Below, in pieces: positions 35,445-44,229 of a stretch of 64,000 nucleotides of DNA. This DNA comes from Phyllobacterium brassicacearum (GTDB lineage: Bacteria; Pseudomonadota; Alphaproteobacteria; Rhizobiales; Rhizobiaceae). The notes beneath the pieces are model-generated. The model was not told where the DNA came from, ran no database searches, and was given only the letters and a program-made list of their open reading frames with translations. The translations under genes and the position numbers were made by a program. How positions within the stretch are numbered: position 1 is the stretch's first letter; each line of letters opens with the position of its first letter. The stretch spans positions 62,001-126,000 of the forward strand of contig NZ_PGGO01000010.1 in the NCBI RefSeq assembly GCF_003010955.1, read 5' to 3'.

Positions 35445-35885
35445 ATGAAAAGAACTCAATATTCAGTCGCCCGTGTTGAGATAATCTCAACACATCTGTC
35501 AGAGGTAATCCGTGACCTCCGTCTGGTCGACGTAGCCGACTACATCGCCTTCATTCGCTGCGAACTGTTCGGTAATATCGCCGATATCGTCAACTCGGCA
35601 ACGGAATTGACGTTCTATCCAGATACGCTCATTTTTGGGCTTGGCGGCGAATACACGCTCGACTGGAACTCATCACCCAGGGTGATGCTTGATCTTGAGT
35701 TCAGCAACATGGGTGTGAACGCTTATTTCCGGCTGACGCTGTCGGCGGAGTCCGCAGAGATCGATCTGCATCACGTGCGTTTCGCAGACACGGGAAACAG
35801 CCCTGCAGATAATACGGCCTTGCTGGCATCGGCCTTCGAGGATGCTCGCCTTCCGCAATTCATCACGCCAGGGAAGATCGGCTAG
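35445..35885 (+). CDS. Small conserved-looking protein at the end of the motA operon
   Basis: No family is recognised. The 146-residue soluble protein has no signal peptide or membrane segment; it has an N-terminal helical part (STHLSEVIRDLRLVDVADYI) and a later beta-rich part (TLIFGLGGEYTLDWNSSPRV, MLDLEFSNMGVNAYFRLTLS). It starts 27 nt after flhB and converges on the vjbR-like gene with 3 nt between stops. As I recall, Brucella also has a small hypothetical gene between flhB and vjbR. Role unknown. Confidence 0.7.
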   Translation: MKRTQYSVARVEIISTHLSEVIRDLRLVDVADYIAFIRCELFGNIADIVNSATELTFYPDTLIFGLGGEYTLDWNSSPRVMLDLEFSNMGVNAYFRLTLSAESAEIDLHHVRFADTGNSPADNTALLASAFEDARLPQFITPGKIG

Positions 35886-35888
35886 GCT

Positions 35889-36680
35889 CTAGATCCGGCC
35901 GGCAATCACAGGCATCTCGATAACGCCAAGAGCCAGTGCGGTGGCAACAGTCGATGTGCGATTGGAACAGCCGAGTTTGTTCTTGGCATTCTGCAAATAG
36001 GTGACCACCGTCCAGCGGGCAATGTTGAGAATCTCGCCAATTTCGCCATCGGTTTTGCCATTGGCGGCCCAATAGAGGCAATCGATTTCGCGCTTCGTCA
36101 GAAGATTGGCAACCGCTGCAGCAAGTGCGGGATTGCGATTGCCGTGCAGCGTATTATGCAGCCGCGTTGAAACTGCCGTCATTCTCTTGCGTATGCCGTC
36201 AACGAGCCCGGCTTCGTCCGCTGGATCTACGTCAAACGTGAACAATGTCACGCCGCGAAAACCATAGGCGTTGGCAACGCTTACAGTCAGAAACAGATTG
36301 CCGAGACCGCGCAACTTGCAGTCTCGTAGAAATTGTCTCGCCTCAGGCGACAATCCAGCGTCCGCTGCTAGATTGCGAATGGTACCCGGCATGTTTGCCT
36401 GGCGTTGGAACAGAGCGATCCCCCGGATCAGCGGGTCCACCTTGTAGTAGTTCTTCGCAGAGTAACGCAGCACCCATTTCATCGGAAAAGTCGTAAGGAC
36501 CGATATGTCCTGAGTGAGAGCTTGCTCACCGGTTAACTGATCTGAATGACCGATATGAGTGATGTAACGGCAATTAAGTTGCTTTCTAATACCCGCAAGC
36601 ATTTCAAGGGTATCGTGCTTGACGTTGTTACTGAGAAAACCTTCCTGGAAATCCGGGAAATGGGCCAGATCAAAATGCAT
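35889..36680 (-). CDS. vjbR: LuxR-type quorum-sensing regulator, VjbR-like
   Basis: This 263-residue regulator has an N-terminal autoinducer-binding domain (about 20-175; VLRYSAKNYYKVDPLIRG carries the usual Tyr and Asp-Pro) and a C-terminal LuxR helix-turn-helix (about 193-250; LTKREIDCLYWAANGKTDGE and ARWTVVTYLQNAKNKLGCSN). The DNA-binding part is very close to what I know of Brucella VjbR, which controls flagellar and virulence genes in response to acyl-homoserine lactone. Position beside flhB is also as in Brucella. No acyl-homoserine-lactone synthase gene is in the window. Orthology to VjbR is likely but not proven. Confidence 0.85.
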   Translation of the reverse strand: MHFDLAHFPDFQEGFLSNNVKHDTLEMLAGIRKQLNCRYITHIGHSDQLTGEQALTQDISVLTTFPMKWVLRYSAKNYYKVDPLIRGIALFQRQANMPGTIRNLAADAGLSPEARQFLRDCKLRGLGNLFLTVSVANAYGFRGVTLFTFDVDPADEAGLVDGIRKRMTAVSTRLHNTLHGNRNPALAAAVANLLTKREIDCLYWAANGKTDGEIGEILNIARWTVVTYLQNAKNKLGCSNRTSTVATALALGVIEMPVIAGRI

Positions 36681-37005
36681 CGGGGGTGCAAACCATTCCT
36701 CTTAGCAAGCATAATATGCCCGCATCATCACTCGTACTTCTAAAAAACAGGATTGCTTTCAATGTCAAAGAATCAACAGCGTGTGTATGGTTGCACGACC
36801 TTGGGCGTGGGCACAAGCTGATGAACAATTGTATTCTGGATTTGTCACCTATTTGCAACGCAGCACCAATTCATGGTTGACAATCTCCTAATATTTACTC
36901 CCACATTTAACGACCGAGGGCTCATTCCAGTTTATTTTTTGAGTTACTACCCTCATGATGCAGTCGTTCATCGCCCGCCACTTTAGATTGTGCTAATGGC
37001 CACGC
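36681..37005. other. Divergent intergenic region between the vjbR-like gene and the DUF3095 gene
   Basis: These 325 nt contain no credible gene; short open frames on both strands lack ribosome sites and family resemblance. It holds the second copy of the 23-nt shared element and an AT-rich stretch (about 36885-36945). Promoters for both genes are expected here; no confident -35/-10 pair was identified. Confidence 0.6.
36842..36864. promoter_or_regulatory. Shared intergenic element, copy near the vjbR-like gene
   Basis: Matches 30413-30435 at 20 of 23 positions. It lies 162 nt upstream of the vjbR-like start and 142 nt upstream of the DUF3095 gene. The shared site might tie quorum sensing and motility promoters to one regulator, which is inference. 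Confidence 0.45.
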
Positions 37006-38160
37006 ATGGCAAATGAAACACATGACGATTTCTTTGATACGCTTCCCGTTTTTCTGGAATTCGAGGGCGTTGCTGACGTTGGTAACTACAAGCCGCTCCC
37101 CGATGACTGGGTGCTTGCGACAGCGGATATCGTCGGCTCCACCAAGGCTATTGAGGCGGGCCGCTACAAGGCAGTCAACATGGCCGGCGCCAGCGTCATC
37201 TCAGCACTCCTGAACGCACTCGGCAAGCGGAATTATCCCTTCGTATTTGGTGGCGATGGCGCAGTTGTGGCGTTACCGGAATCTGCCGCATCCATTGCCC
37301 GCGAAGCCCTCGCGGCGGTGCAATCCTGGGTTCGCGATGATCTGCAATTGAACTTGCGTGCCGCTCTTGTTCCGATGCGCGACATCCGGAAGGAGGGCTA
37401 CGATGTGCGTGTCGCCCGCTTCAAGGCCAGCCCGGACGTTTCGTATGCCATGTTCGCTGGAGGGGGTGCGAGCTGGGCCGAAGCCCAGATGAAAGCAGGC
37501 AAATACGCGATTGAGCCAGCACCCTCGGGTACCCGACCCGACCTCACCGGCCTTTCATGCCGCTGGAACCCGATTGAAGCCCGCAACGGCGAGATCGTGT
37601 CTATAATCGCCGTCCCGGGCACATCGGGGGCGAGCACGCAGTTTCAGGAACTGGTTACCAGAATCATTGCCGTCGCTGCCGAGCAGAGCCGCGGAGCCCA
37701 CCCGCTTCCTGCAGAGGGTCCACCGATCGTCTTCAACACCAAAGGCATCGACTCGGAAGCTCGCGCGACTGCACCGGCAGGCAAGCTTTTTTCGCGTAAG
37801 CTTGCCATCCTCGCCCAAATCATACTGGTCGTTGTGCTTGACAAACTCGGGCTGACTGCAGGGGGTTTCAATCCAAAGACTTACAAGGTCGAGGTGACGC
37901 AGAATTCCGATTTTCGCAAATTCGATGACGGTCTGAAAATGACTATCGACATCGATGCCGAACGGCTTCGCCGCATCGAAATGCTACTCGAAGATGCATC
38001 GACGGCCGGTATCAGCCGGTATGGACTGCACCGGCAGGAATCCGCTCTGATCACCTGCTTCGTGCCAACCCACCGCGCACATGACCATATTCATTTCATC
38101 GATGGCGCCGCGGGTGGCTACGCCATGGCGGCAAGCAATCTGAAGGCTAAGCTGTCATAG
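37006..38160 (+). CDS. DUF3095 protein with nucleotide-cyclase-like core
   Basis: The 384-residue soluble protein belongs to the DUF3095 family. Residues 35-95 look like a class III cyclase fold: ATADIVGSTKAIEAGRYKAV with Asp41 and, 43 residues on, VFGGDGAVVALP with Asp84, the spacing of the two metal-binding aspartates. The rest does not match canonical cyclases. Enzymatic activity and product are unknown; cyclic-nucleotide synthesis is only a hypothesis. It is monocistronic, divergent from the vjbR-like gene, and ends 12 nt from the convergent dehydrogenase. Confidence 0.8.
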   Translation: MANETHDDFFDTLPVFLEFEGVADVGNYKPLPDDWVLATADIVGSTKAIEAGRYKAVNMAGASVISALLNALGKRNYPFVFGGDGAVVALPESAASIAREALAAVQSWVRDDLQLNLRAALVPMRDIRKEGYDVRVARFKASPDVSYAMFAGGGASWAEAQMKAGKYAIEPAPSGTRPDLTGLSCRWNPIEARNGEIVSIIAVPGTSGASTQFQELVTRIIAVAAEQSRGAHPLPAEGPPIVFNTKGIDSEARATAPAGKLFSRKLAILAQIILVVVLDKLGLTAGGFNPKTYKVEVTQNSDFRKFDDGLKMTIDIDAERLRRIEMLLEDASTAGISRYGLHRQESALITCFVPTHRAHDHIHFIDGAAGGYAMAASNLKAKLS

Positions 38161-38172
38161 ATCGAAGCGCGG

Positions 38173-39510
38173 TTATGCCTTTACGATATGCTCCGCCATC
38201 AACCCCAACCTGGCAAAGATGTTGCGTGTGTCGACGATCAGGGGAGACCATCTGGCCAGGGCCGCATAGTCAATGCCATCATGATCAGTTGAGACAAGAA
38301 CGGCATCATAGGATCTCACCATTTCCTCGGTCAGTTCCGCGGATTTCCGTCCCTTCAGTGCCATAAACTCTCGTGTTGAGGGGATTTCAGAGACGAATGG
38401 ATCATGATAATCGGCCCTCCCACCCCTCTCCTCGATGATCTCGATCAGCCGCAATGACGGGCTCTCGCGGATATCCGGCACATTTTTCTTGTATGCAAGA
38501 CCGATGATCAACACGCGAGAGCGGCTCAGCGCCTTGCCCAATCGCATATCAAGCGCTTCGGCGAGACTGCCGACGACATAACGCGGCATGGCGGAGTTGA
38601 TTTCGCCGGCCAGTTCGATGAATCGAGTTGGAAGTTCATATTCGCGCGACTTCCACGTCAGGTAGAATGGATCAATTGGAATACAGTGCCCGCCGAGCCC
38701 CGGACCCGGATAGAACGGCATATAGCCGAATGGCTTGGTCTTTGCTGCCTCGATGACTTCCCATATATCAATGCCCATCGCCGAATAAAGTGTCTTGAGT
38801 TCGTTGACGAGTGCGATGTTGACGGCCCTGAAGATGTTCTCGGTGAGCTTCACCGCCTCCGCCGTCGCATTGGACGAAACCGGCACCACTGTCTTCACCG
38901 CCGCTCCATAAAAGGCCTGCATCAGCTTGCTTGCCTCTTCGCCATCACCTGCAACAATTTTCGGGATCGTGGCGGTTTGGAAATCGCGATTGCCAGGATC
39001 CTCGCGCTCAGGGGAAAAGCCGAGGAAGAAGTCGGTTCCGGACTTGAACCCGGTCTCCTCCAATATCGTCTTGACGATGTCGTCGGTCGTACCGGGATAG
39101 GTGGTCGATTCGAGCACCACCAATTGGCCTGGTCTCAAGCTTGCGGCAATTGATCGGCTCGTCGCCTCAACGAAGGAGAGATCTGGATCGCGATGCTTCG
39201 TCAACGGCGTGGGCACGCAAATGATGATCACGTCACATTGTGCAAGTTCGGCAAAATCGCTTGTTGAGCGAAACCGGCCTGCTGCCGCTTCCGTTGCAAG
39301 CGCCGCATCGGTCACCGCCTCGATATACGACCGGCCGGCGTCAAGCGCGACGATCTTGCCGGGATCGATGTCAAACCCGGTGACGGAGAAACCGCTGTGC
39401 GCCAGGGTGATCGCGAGGGGCAGGCCGACATAGCCAAGACCAATGACGCCGGCTTGCGCCTGCCGCGTTTCAATTTTTCCTGATAGGTCCGAGAAGGGAG
39501 AGGAGGCCAA
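38173..39510 (-). CDS. UDP-N-acetyl-sugar 6-dehydrogenase (WbpA/TviB type)
   Basis: Predicted NAD-dependent enzyme that oxidises C6 of a UDP-HexNAc to the uronate for surface polysaccharide synthesis. The 445 residues show the Rossmann motif GLGYVG (24-29), the STTYPGTT loop, and the catalytic cysteine in GLGGHCIPIDPFYL near 268. The form with GGHCIPIDP points to UDP-GlcNAc/ManNAc-type rather than UDP-glucose dehydrogenases, though substrate is not certain. The start is apparently TTG at 39510 as no ATG precedes the Rossmann motif. It probably supplies the glycosyltransferases further on. Confidence 0.88.
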   Translation of the reverse strand: MASSPFSDLSGKIETRQAQAGVIGLGYVGLPLAITLAHSGFSVTGFDIDPGKIVALDAGRSYIEAVTDAALATEAAAGRFRSTSDFAELAQCDVIIICVPTPLTKHRDPDLSFVEATSRSIAASLRPGQLVVLESTTYPGTTDDIVKTILEETGFKSGTDFFLGFSPEREDPGNRDFQTATIPKIVAGDGEEASKLMQAFYGAAVKTVVPVSSNATAEAVKLTENIFRAVNIALVNELKTLYSAMGIDIWEVIEAAKTKPFGYMPFYPGPGLGGHCIPIDPFYLTWKSREYELPTRFIELAGEINSAMPRYVVGSLAEALDMRLGKALSRSRVLIIGLAYKKNVPDIRESPSLRLIEIIEERGGRADYHDPFVSEIPSTREFMALKGRKSAELTEEMVRSYDAVLVSTDHDGIDYAALARWSPLIVDTRNIFARLGLMAEHIVKA

Positions 39511-39903
39511 GATGATCTCTTTTGTGCGAGCGTGCCGTCATTGGCATTGCAATCAAGTTGGTTTTAGATGGCTGCTACGGGATTGCCTGTCAAGCGAGCG
39601 ATGGCAGCCGGCCAGCCTCACGATCAAGTGACTACACCCTATTGTTTAGAGTTGACGACATACCCATCTCAATGGTTCGGAACCAACGACTGATAGAGGA
39701 ACGCCCGTCGAGCTACCCGCTCAAGTTGTATCGGAGCGACAAAATCGCAATGCTGGCTTACCAGTTGCCGGCGTTGACACTGTTGCCCGATTCACTCATT
39801 TTCATAAGCTCCGGCATGCCTTGAGCGCGATCTTGTTGCGCCCGGCCGGTATAGTGAAAGTGTCTCGGGGAATGGGCGTGGCTCGCATGTGTAAGGATCA
39901 GGG
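39511..39903. other. Intergenic region between the UDP-sugar dehydrogenase and the cyclase
   Basis: These 393 nt divide divergent genes. A plus-strand open frame of about 100 codons (39522-39824) has no ribosome site and no family resemblance and is rejected. A promoter candidate faces the cyclase (see 39774). An inverted repeat GGCTGC/GCAGCC (about 39570-39608) is the only other structure seen. Confidence 0.5.
39774..39802 (+). promoter_or_regulatory. Possible sigma-70-type promoter of the cyclase-lyase operon
   Basis: TTGACA at 39774, 17-nt spacer, then CATTTT at 39797. The -35 is perfect and the -10 is weak. It lies about 100 nt upstream of the cyclase ATG. Confidence 0.35.
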
Positions 39904-41241
39904 ATGAGCACGACCCAATCTGACGTATCCACTATACTTCTTGACAAGGTAGCCGACTGGCTCACGCATTCTTCTTTGGCCGGCGACAATCTCGAAACCA
40001 TCGTCCGTGGCTTTTGCGAACGCATTGCATCAGCAGGCTTGCCGATTTCCCGCGTAAACCTTTCCTTTTCGATGTTGCACCCGCTTTATGATGCGCTGGG
40101 TTTCACCTGGAAGCGATCAAGCGGAATGACCGTCGAAGGGTACCGGCATGATCCTGCCGGAAAGCCCGAGCGCTTCCTGCTCAGCCCGTATTTCTATCTT
40201 CTCACCAACAATCTGGAGCATGTCAGACGCCGTATCACCAACGACGGTCCGATGGAATTTCCGGTTCTCGACGAATTAAGGGAAGAAGGTGTGACTGACT
40301 ACCTAGCATTCCTGCAACCCTTCGGCGGTCAATCCACCCAGGGCATGATGGGATCCTGGTCAACCGATAGCAGCGACGGCTTCAGCGACGCCATGATTGC
40401 TGCACTCCTGCGCCTGCAAAATCACCTGGCGGTTGCCGCGAAAATGGCTGTCCTCGGCAAGCTGGCGGATAACATGCTGACGACCTATCTTGGCGGCAAT
40501 GCCGGTAAACGTGTTCTAAACGGCCAGATCCGGCGCGGTGACGGCGAGACCATTCGAGCAGCGCTGGTCATGGGCGATATGCGCGAATCGACCGTGCTTG
40601 CTGAAAAGGAAGGCCGCCAGGCTTATATTGATACACTCAATCACTTCTTCGACGCTATCGCCGCTCCGTTCAACCGCAGCGGCGGCGAAATACTGAGCTT
40701 TATGGGTGATGGCTTCTTGGCGGTTTACCCCTGCGGCCGCCACAAGGATCCGTCCAGGATAGCGTGCGAAGCTGCGCTCTCGGCCGTTTTCAAGGCGCAG
40801 GCCCGCGTTGCCGAGCTCAACAAGGAGCGCCGCAAGGACGGCCTTAGCGATGTTCGCTATGGCATCGGCCTGCATGTCGGCAATGTCATGTTCGGCAATG
40901 TTGGCCTCAAGGACCGCCTGACCTTCTCCGCGTTCGGTTCAGCTGTGAACGAAGTTCAGCGCTTGCAGGGCCTGACCAAGAAATATTCGCGCGAGGTGAT
41001 CGCCAGCCAGGCATTTGCAACCTATTGTGGCGGCGAATGGACAACCCTTGGTGAAGAGAAATTGCGTGGTGTTGGCCAGAAGGTCACGGTCCTGCTACCG
41101 AAATCGTCGGAAAAGACCGTACAACTCGAAGACGCTTATGACGATGTCGCTTATGATGGCTTGTCAGAAGCGGAACAGGTGATGCTGTTGCACCGCGACA
41201 AGAAAACCGGACGCCCCTTGCTCGAGAAATTCATGCAATGA
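39904..41241 (+). CDS. Class III adenylate/guanylate cyclase
   Basis: Predicted to make cAMP (or cGMP) in the cytoplasm. The 445-residue protein has a helical N-terminal sensor-like region (about 1-210) and a class III catalytic domain (about 215-400). Both metal-binding aspartates are present, Asp225 in VMGDMRES and Asp269 in SFMGDGFLAVYP, as are the transition-state pair Asn349 and Arg353 in SAVNEVQRLQ, so the enzyme looks active. No membrane helices. Its stop overlaps the lyase ATG by 4 nt, so the two are made together. Confidence 0.9.
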   Translation: MSTTQSDVSTILLDKVADWLTHSSLAGDNLETIVRGFCERIASAGLPISRVNLSFSMLHPLYDALGFTWKRSSGMTVEGYRHDPAGKPERFLLSPYFYLLTNNLEHVRRRITNDGPMEFPVLDELREEGVTDYLAFLQPFGGQSTQGMMGSWSTDSSDGFSDAMIAALLRLQNHLAVAAKMAVLGKLADNMLTTYLGGNAGKRVLNGQIRRGDGETIRAALVMGDMRESTVLAEKEGRQAYIDTLNHFFDAIAAPFNRSGGEILSFMGDGFLAVYPCGRHKDPSRIACEAALSAVFKAQARVAELNKERRKDGLSDVRYGIGLHVGNVMFGNVGLKDRLTFSAFGSAVNEVQRLQGLTKKYSREVIASQAFATYCGGEWTTLGEEKLRGVGQKVTVLLPKSSEKTVQLEDAYDDVAYDGLSEAEQVMLLHRDKKTGRPLLEKFMQ

Positions 41242-42197
41242 CAGGAAAGACCGTCGCCATGGCTCTTCTGGCCGCAACTCTCAATTTAACAAGTGCGGCA
41301 GCGGATCCGGGAGGCGACGTGCTCATCGACAGTTTCGATGGGAACGACTTCGCCGCGAGCGGCGGTCTCTACTATCGGCAGAATTTCGAACAGCGGGCCG
41401 GAAAGGTCGAATTCCAGTCCGAAGTAAAGCAGACTGGCACTGGCGCGCTCAAACTCAGTGTCAAACCGTTCTGCCCGAAGGCCAGAAAGAATTGCAGCGA
41501 GCGAGCCGAGATCTGGGAGAAAACAGACCGGCGCGTGCCCTATGACCAGGGCGTCTGGTACGGTTTTGCGGTAAAATTTGCCGATCCCATCCCAAGTGGC
41601 GACCATCGCTATCTGATCGCACAGTGGAAGCGGGAAATCGGGCCCGAGGCCGTTGGCGATTTCAGCCCATTCCTGGCGTTGCGTCTCAATCAGGGCAAAT
41701 TGTTCGCCACCATCGAAACCAATTATGTGGCGCCCTCAAAGGCAGAGGGAGCGAGCACGGTCCAGGCGTGCGGGGAAAAACAAACGCCGGTTTGGTTTCG
41801 GCCGGATACCAACCAGATGCGCGCGTTAATTGCGACCGACGCGAATTGGACGCCGCAGGATGGCAAGGAATTCAACAGTTGCACCAATGCACTCGTCGTG
41901 ACCGATCATGGCAACAAACTCCCGGCGCCGGATTCGGGCTGGATTGATTTTGCCATTTATACGAAACCCGGTCCTGATGGCTCGGGACATGTCGAGATTT
42001 TTGCCAACAACAAATGGATCGTGACAGTCAAAGGCCATGTAGGTCATGGTGACAAGGGTCTGGGCGTCAATCAATATTTCAAGTTCGGACCCTATCGTGC
42101 CGCGGACAAGACCGACTGGACGCTCTATTACGACAATTTCCGCCGCTCTCCGCGTTGCGAAGATGTATTGGGTGCCGGCATCTGCCCCGAGCTCTGA
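41238..42197 (+). CDS. Secreted polysaccharide lyase (heparinase I-like jelly roll)
   Basis: The 319-residue protein has a signal peptide (about 5-22, cleavage near SAAA-DP) and the layout of the heparin-lyase-I-like polysaccharide lyase family: VLIDSFDGNDF, the block NCSERAEIWEK with Arg/Glu, YLIAQWKRE near 130, and a C-terminal YFKFGPYRAADKTDWTLYYD strand pair. Such enzymes cleave uronic-acid-containing glycans; the substrate here is unknown, but a uronate polymer made with the dehydrogenase at 38173 would fit. Four or more cysteines suggest disulfides. Confidence 0.78.
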   Translation: MTGKTVAMALLAATLNLTSAAADPGGDVLIDSFDGNDFAASGGLYYRQNFEQRAGKVEFQSEVKQTGTGALKLSVKPFCPKARKNCSERAEIWEKTDRRVPYDQGVWYGFAVKFADPIPSGDHRYLIAQWKREIGPEAVGDFSPFLALRLNQGKLFATIETNYVAPSKAEGASTVQACGEKQTPVWFRPDTNQMRALIATDANWTPQDGKEFNSCTNALVVTDHGNKLPAPDSGWIDFAIYTKPGPDGSGHVEIFANNKWIVTVKGHVGHGDKGLGVNQYFKFGPYRAADKTDWTLYYDNFRRSPRCEDVLGAGICPEL

Positions 42198-42221
42198 TTG
42201 GTACCAGCTGTACTAGATCGA

Positions 42222-42259
42222 GCCCTGCTTTTTGCCCCAGTGCCGGCAAAATACAGGGC
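42222..42259 (+). terminator. Long imperfect hairpin after the cyclase-lyase operon
   Basis: Nested arms GCCCTG/CAGGGC (outer) and TTTTGCC/GGCAAAA (inner) enclose an 8-base loop, 25 nt past the lyase stop. It is probably a transcription terminator of the two-gene operon, but there is no T tract after it. Confidence 0.45.
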
Positions 42260-42339
42260 CGCTAGACTCGCCGTATATGGTACGATAGTCTCATCAATAA
42301 TGGGAGACAACGATACGCCATGGGGAATAATTAGCTGGC

Positions 42340-44229
42340 ATGAAGTCAGGATCTGATCTGCTGCGTATCGAAAATCTGGGCATTGCATTTTCAATGCTCG
42401 GAGGACGGCTGGATGTGGTCAAAGGTGTCAATTTGCGGGTTCTCCCGGGCAAGGTGACAGCACTTGTCGGCGAGTCCGGATCTGGTAAATCCGTCATTAG
42501 CCAGTCCGTCATGGGTATCCTGCCTAGTACTGGAAGAGTTTCCGGCAAAATCCTTTTTACCGATCCACTCGACGGCAAGACCACGGACATCCTGCAATTG
42601 CCACAGGATGGCGAGGCGATCCGGTCGTTGCGCGGCAGCCGTATGGCCAAGATTTTTCAGGAGCCAATGACATCGCTGTCACCGTTGCACACAGTCGGCA
42701 ACCAGATCAGCGAAGTACTGGACATCCACACGGAAGCGACAAAGGATGAACGGCGTGCCCAGACCGAGGAGATGCTCGGCCTTGTTGGGTTCTCCAGGCC
42801 GAGCCGCACTTACGACATGTATCCGTTCGAGCTGTCGGGAGGCATGCGCCAGCGCGCAATGATCGCCATGGCTCTGATATGCCGCCCTGCCCTCCTGATC
42901 GCTGACGAGCCGACGACGGCGCTTGACGTGACGATCCAGGCGCAAATCCTCGAACTGCTGCGCGAGCTTCAGCACAAGCTCAACATGGCTATGTTGCTCA
43001 TCACCCACGATCTCGGCGTCGTTGCGAACATGGCTGACGAAGTCGTCGTGATCTATCACGGGGAGATCATGGAAGCCGGACCGGTTGATGCGATCTTCCG
43101 CACACCGCAACATCCTTATCTGAAAGGCCTCATGGCGGCCGTTCCGCATTTCGACATGAAGCCCGGTGAACGGTTGAAAGCACTTCGCGAAGTGCCGGTC
43201 AATTCGGACACGCTATGGGCGAAGAAGAAGCAAATCGAGAACGCGCCAGATATTTTGCTCAGTGTCCGTGACCTGACCAAGACCTATACGACACGCAAAT
43301 CTGGTCTATTCGGCGGAAAAGGCAGCACAACGGTCCGCGCGGTTGACGGGGTCAGCTTTGACATCAGGCGCGGCGAATGCCTCGGCCTTGTCGGCGAGAG
43401 CGGCAGCGGCAAGACGACGGTCAGCAAGATATTGATGCGTGCCGTCACTCCGGATGGAGGCTCGGTCAGTTTCGACGATGGCCACGGCAGGATCGATGTT
43501 CTGGCGGCGGAAGGCGACGCACTAATGGAACTGCGCACCAAGATCCAGATGGTGTTCCAGGATCCGGTCTCCTCGCTATCCCCACGCATGACAGTGCAGA
43601 ATATTCTCAGCGAGCCCCTGGAAATACACGGGCGCGGTGACGGCGCCTACCGCCTTGAGAAGGTGCGCGCACTTATGCAGGCCATCGGATTGGATCAGCG
43701 CTATCTCAACCGTTACCCGCACAGCTTCTCCGGCGGTCAGCGGCAGCGTATCGGCATCGCGCGCTCCCTTGCGCTCGGGCCGCAACTCCTGATCTGCGAC
43801 GAACCCGTTTCGGCACTCGATGTGTCGGTTCAGGCGCAAATCCTCAATCTCCTCAAGGATTTGCAGAAGCAATTGGGGCTGACTTACCTGTTCATTTCCC
43901 ACAATCTCGCTGTCGTCGACTATATGGCGGATCGCATCGCCGTCATGTGCGGCGGGCGCATCGTTGAAATTGCACCGCGAGAGATCATCCTGCGCAATCC
44001 CGTCCATCCCTACACCCGTGGGCTTCTGGCCGCCGTGCCATTTCCCGATCTCGACCGTCCCCTCGATTTCGAGACGTTGCAGGCAAGCGGAGCCTCCGAC
44101 CAAAGAGCCTGGGGCGCGCAGTTCTCCAGTGATGGCAGCGGTGAGGGGCTGGCGCCGGCCGATCTTGGCGAAGGGCATCTTGTCCTTGCACGGCGCAGCG
44201 TCGATGCCCGGGAGCTACGGTCGTGGTAA
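42340..44229 (+). CDS. Peptide-type ABC importer, fused double ATPase
   Basis: Energises uptake of a peptide or opine-like solute. The 629 residues contain two full ABC domains as in YejF: first with Walker A GESGSGKS, signature [15 protein letters not shown] and Walker [13 protein letters not shown]; second with [23 protein letters not shown] and [12 protein letters not shown]. All catalytic residues are intact, in contrast with the exporter-like protein at 52198. The stop overlaps the binding-protein start, and the order ATPase-binding protein-permease-permease is continuous. Confidence 0.94.
   Translation: MKSGSDLLRIENLGIAFSMLGGRLDVVKGVNLRVLPGKVTALVGESGSGKSVISQSVMGILPSTGRVSGKILFTDPLDGKTTDILQLPQDGEAIRSLRGSRMAKIFQEPMTSLSPLHTVGNQISEVLDIHTEATKDERRAQTEEMLGLVGFSRPSRTYDMYPFELSGGMRQRAMIAMALICRPALLIADEPTTALDVTIQAQILELLRELQHKLNMAMLLITHDLGVVANMADEVVVIYHGEIMEAGPVDAIFRTPQHPYLKGLMAAVPHFDMKPGERLKALREVPVNSDTLWAKKKQIENAPDILLSVRDLTKTYTTRKSGLFGGKGSTTVRAVDGVSFDIRRGECLGLVGESGSGKTTVSKILMRAVTPDGGSVSFDDGHGRIDVLAAEGDALMELRTKIQMVFQDPVSSLSPRMTVQNILSEPLEIHGRGDGAYRLEKVRALMQAIGLDQRYLNRYPHSFSGGQRQRIGIARSLALGPQLLICDEPVSALDVSVQAQILNLLKDLQKQLGLTYLFISHNLAVVDYMADRIAVMCGGRIVEIAPREIILRNPVHPYTRGLLAAVPFPDLDRPLDFETLQASGASDQRAWGAQFSSDGSGEGLAPADLGEGHLVLARRSVDARELRSW

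Noticed and set aside
36546-36880. Short open frames on both strands around the vjbR-like start
   Set aside because: They overlap each other or the vjbR-like gene, lack ribosome sites and have no resemblance to a family.
39522-39824. Plus-strand open frame of 100 codons between the dehydrogenase and cyclase genes
   Set aside because: No ribosome site or recognisable fold, and the promoter candidate for the cyclase lies inside it.
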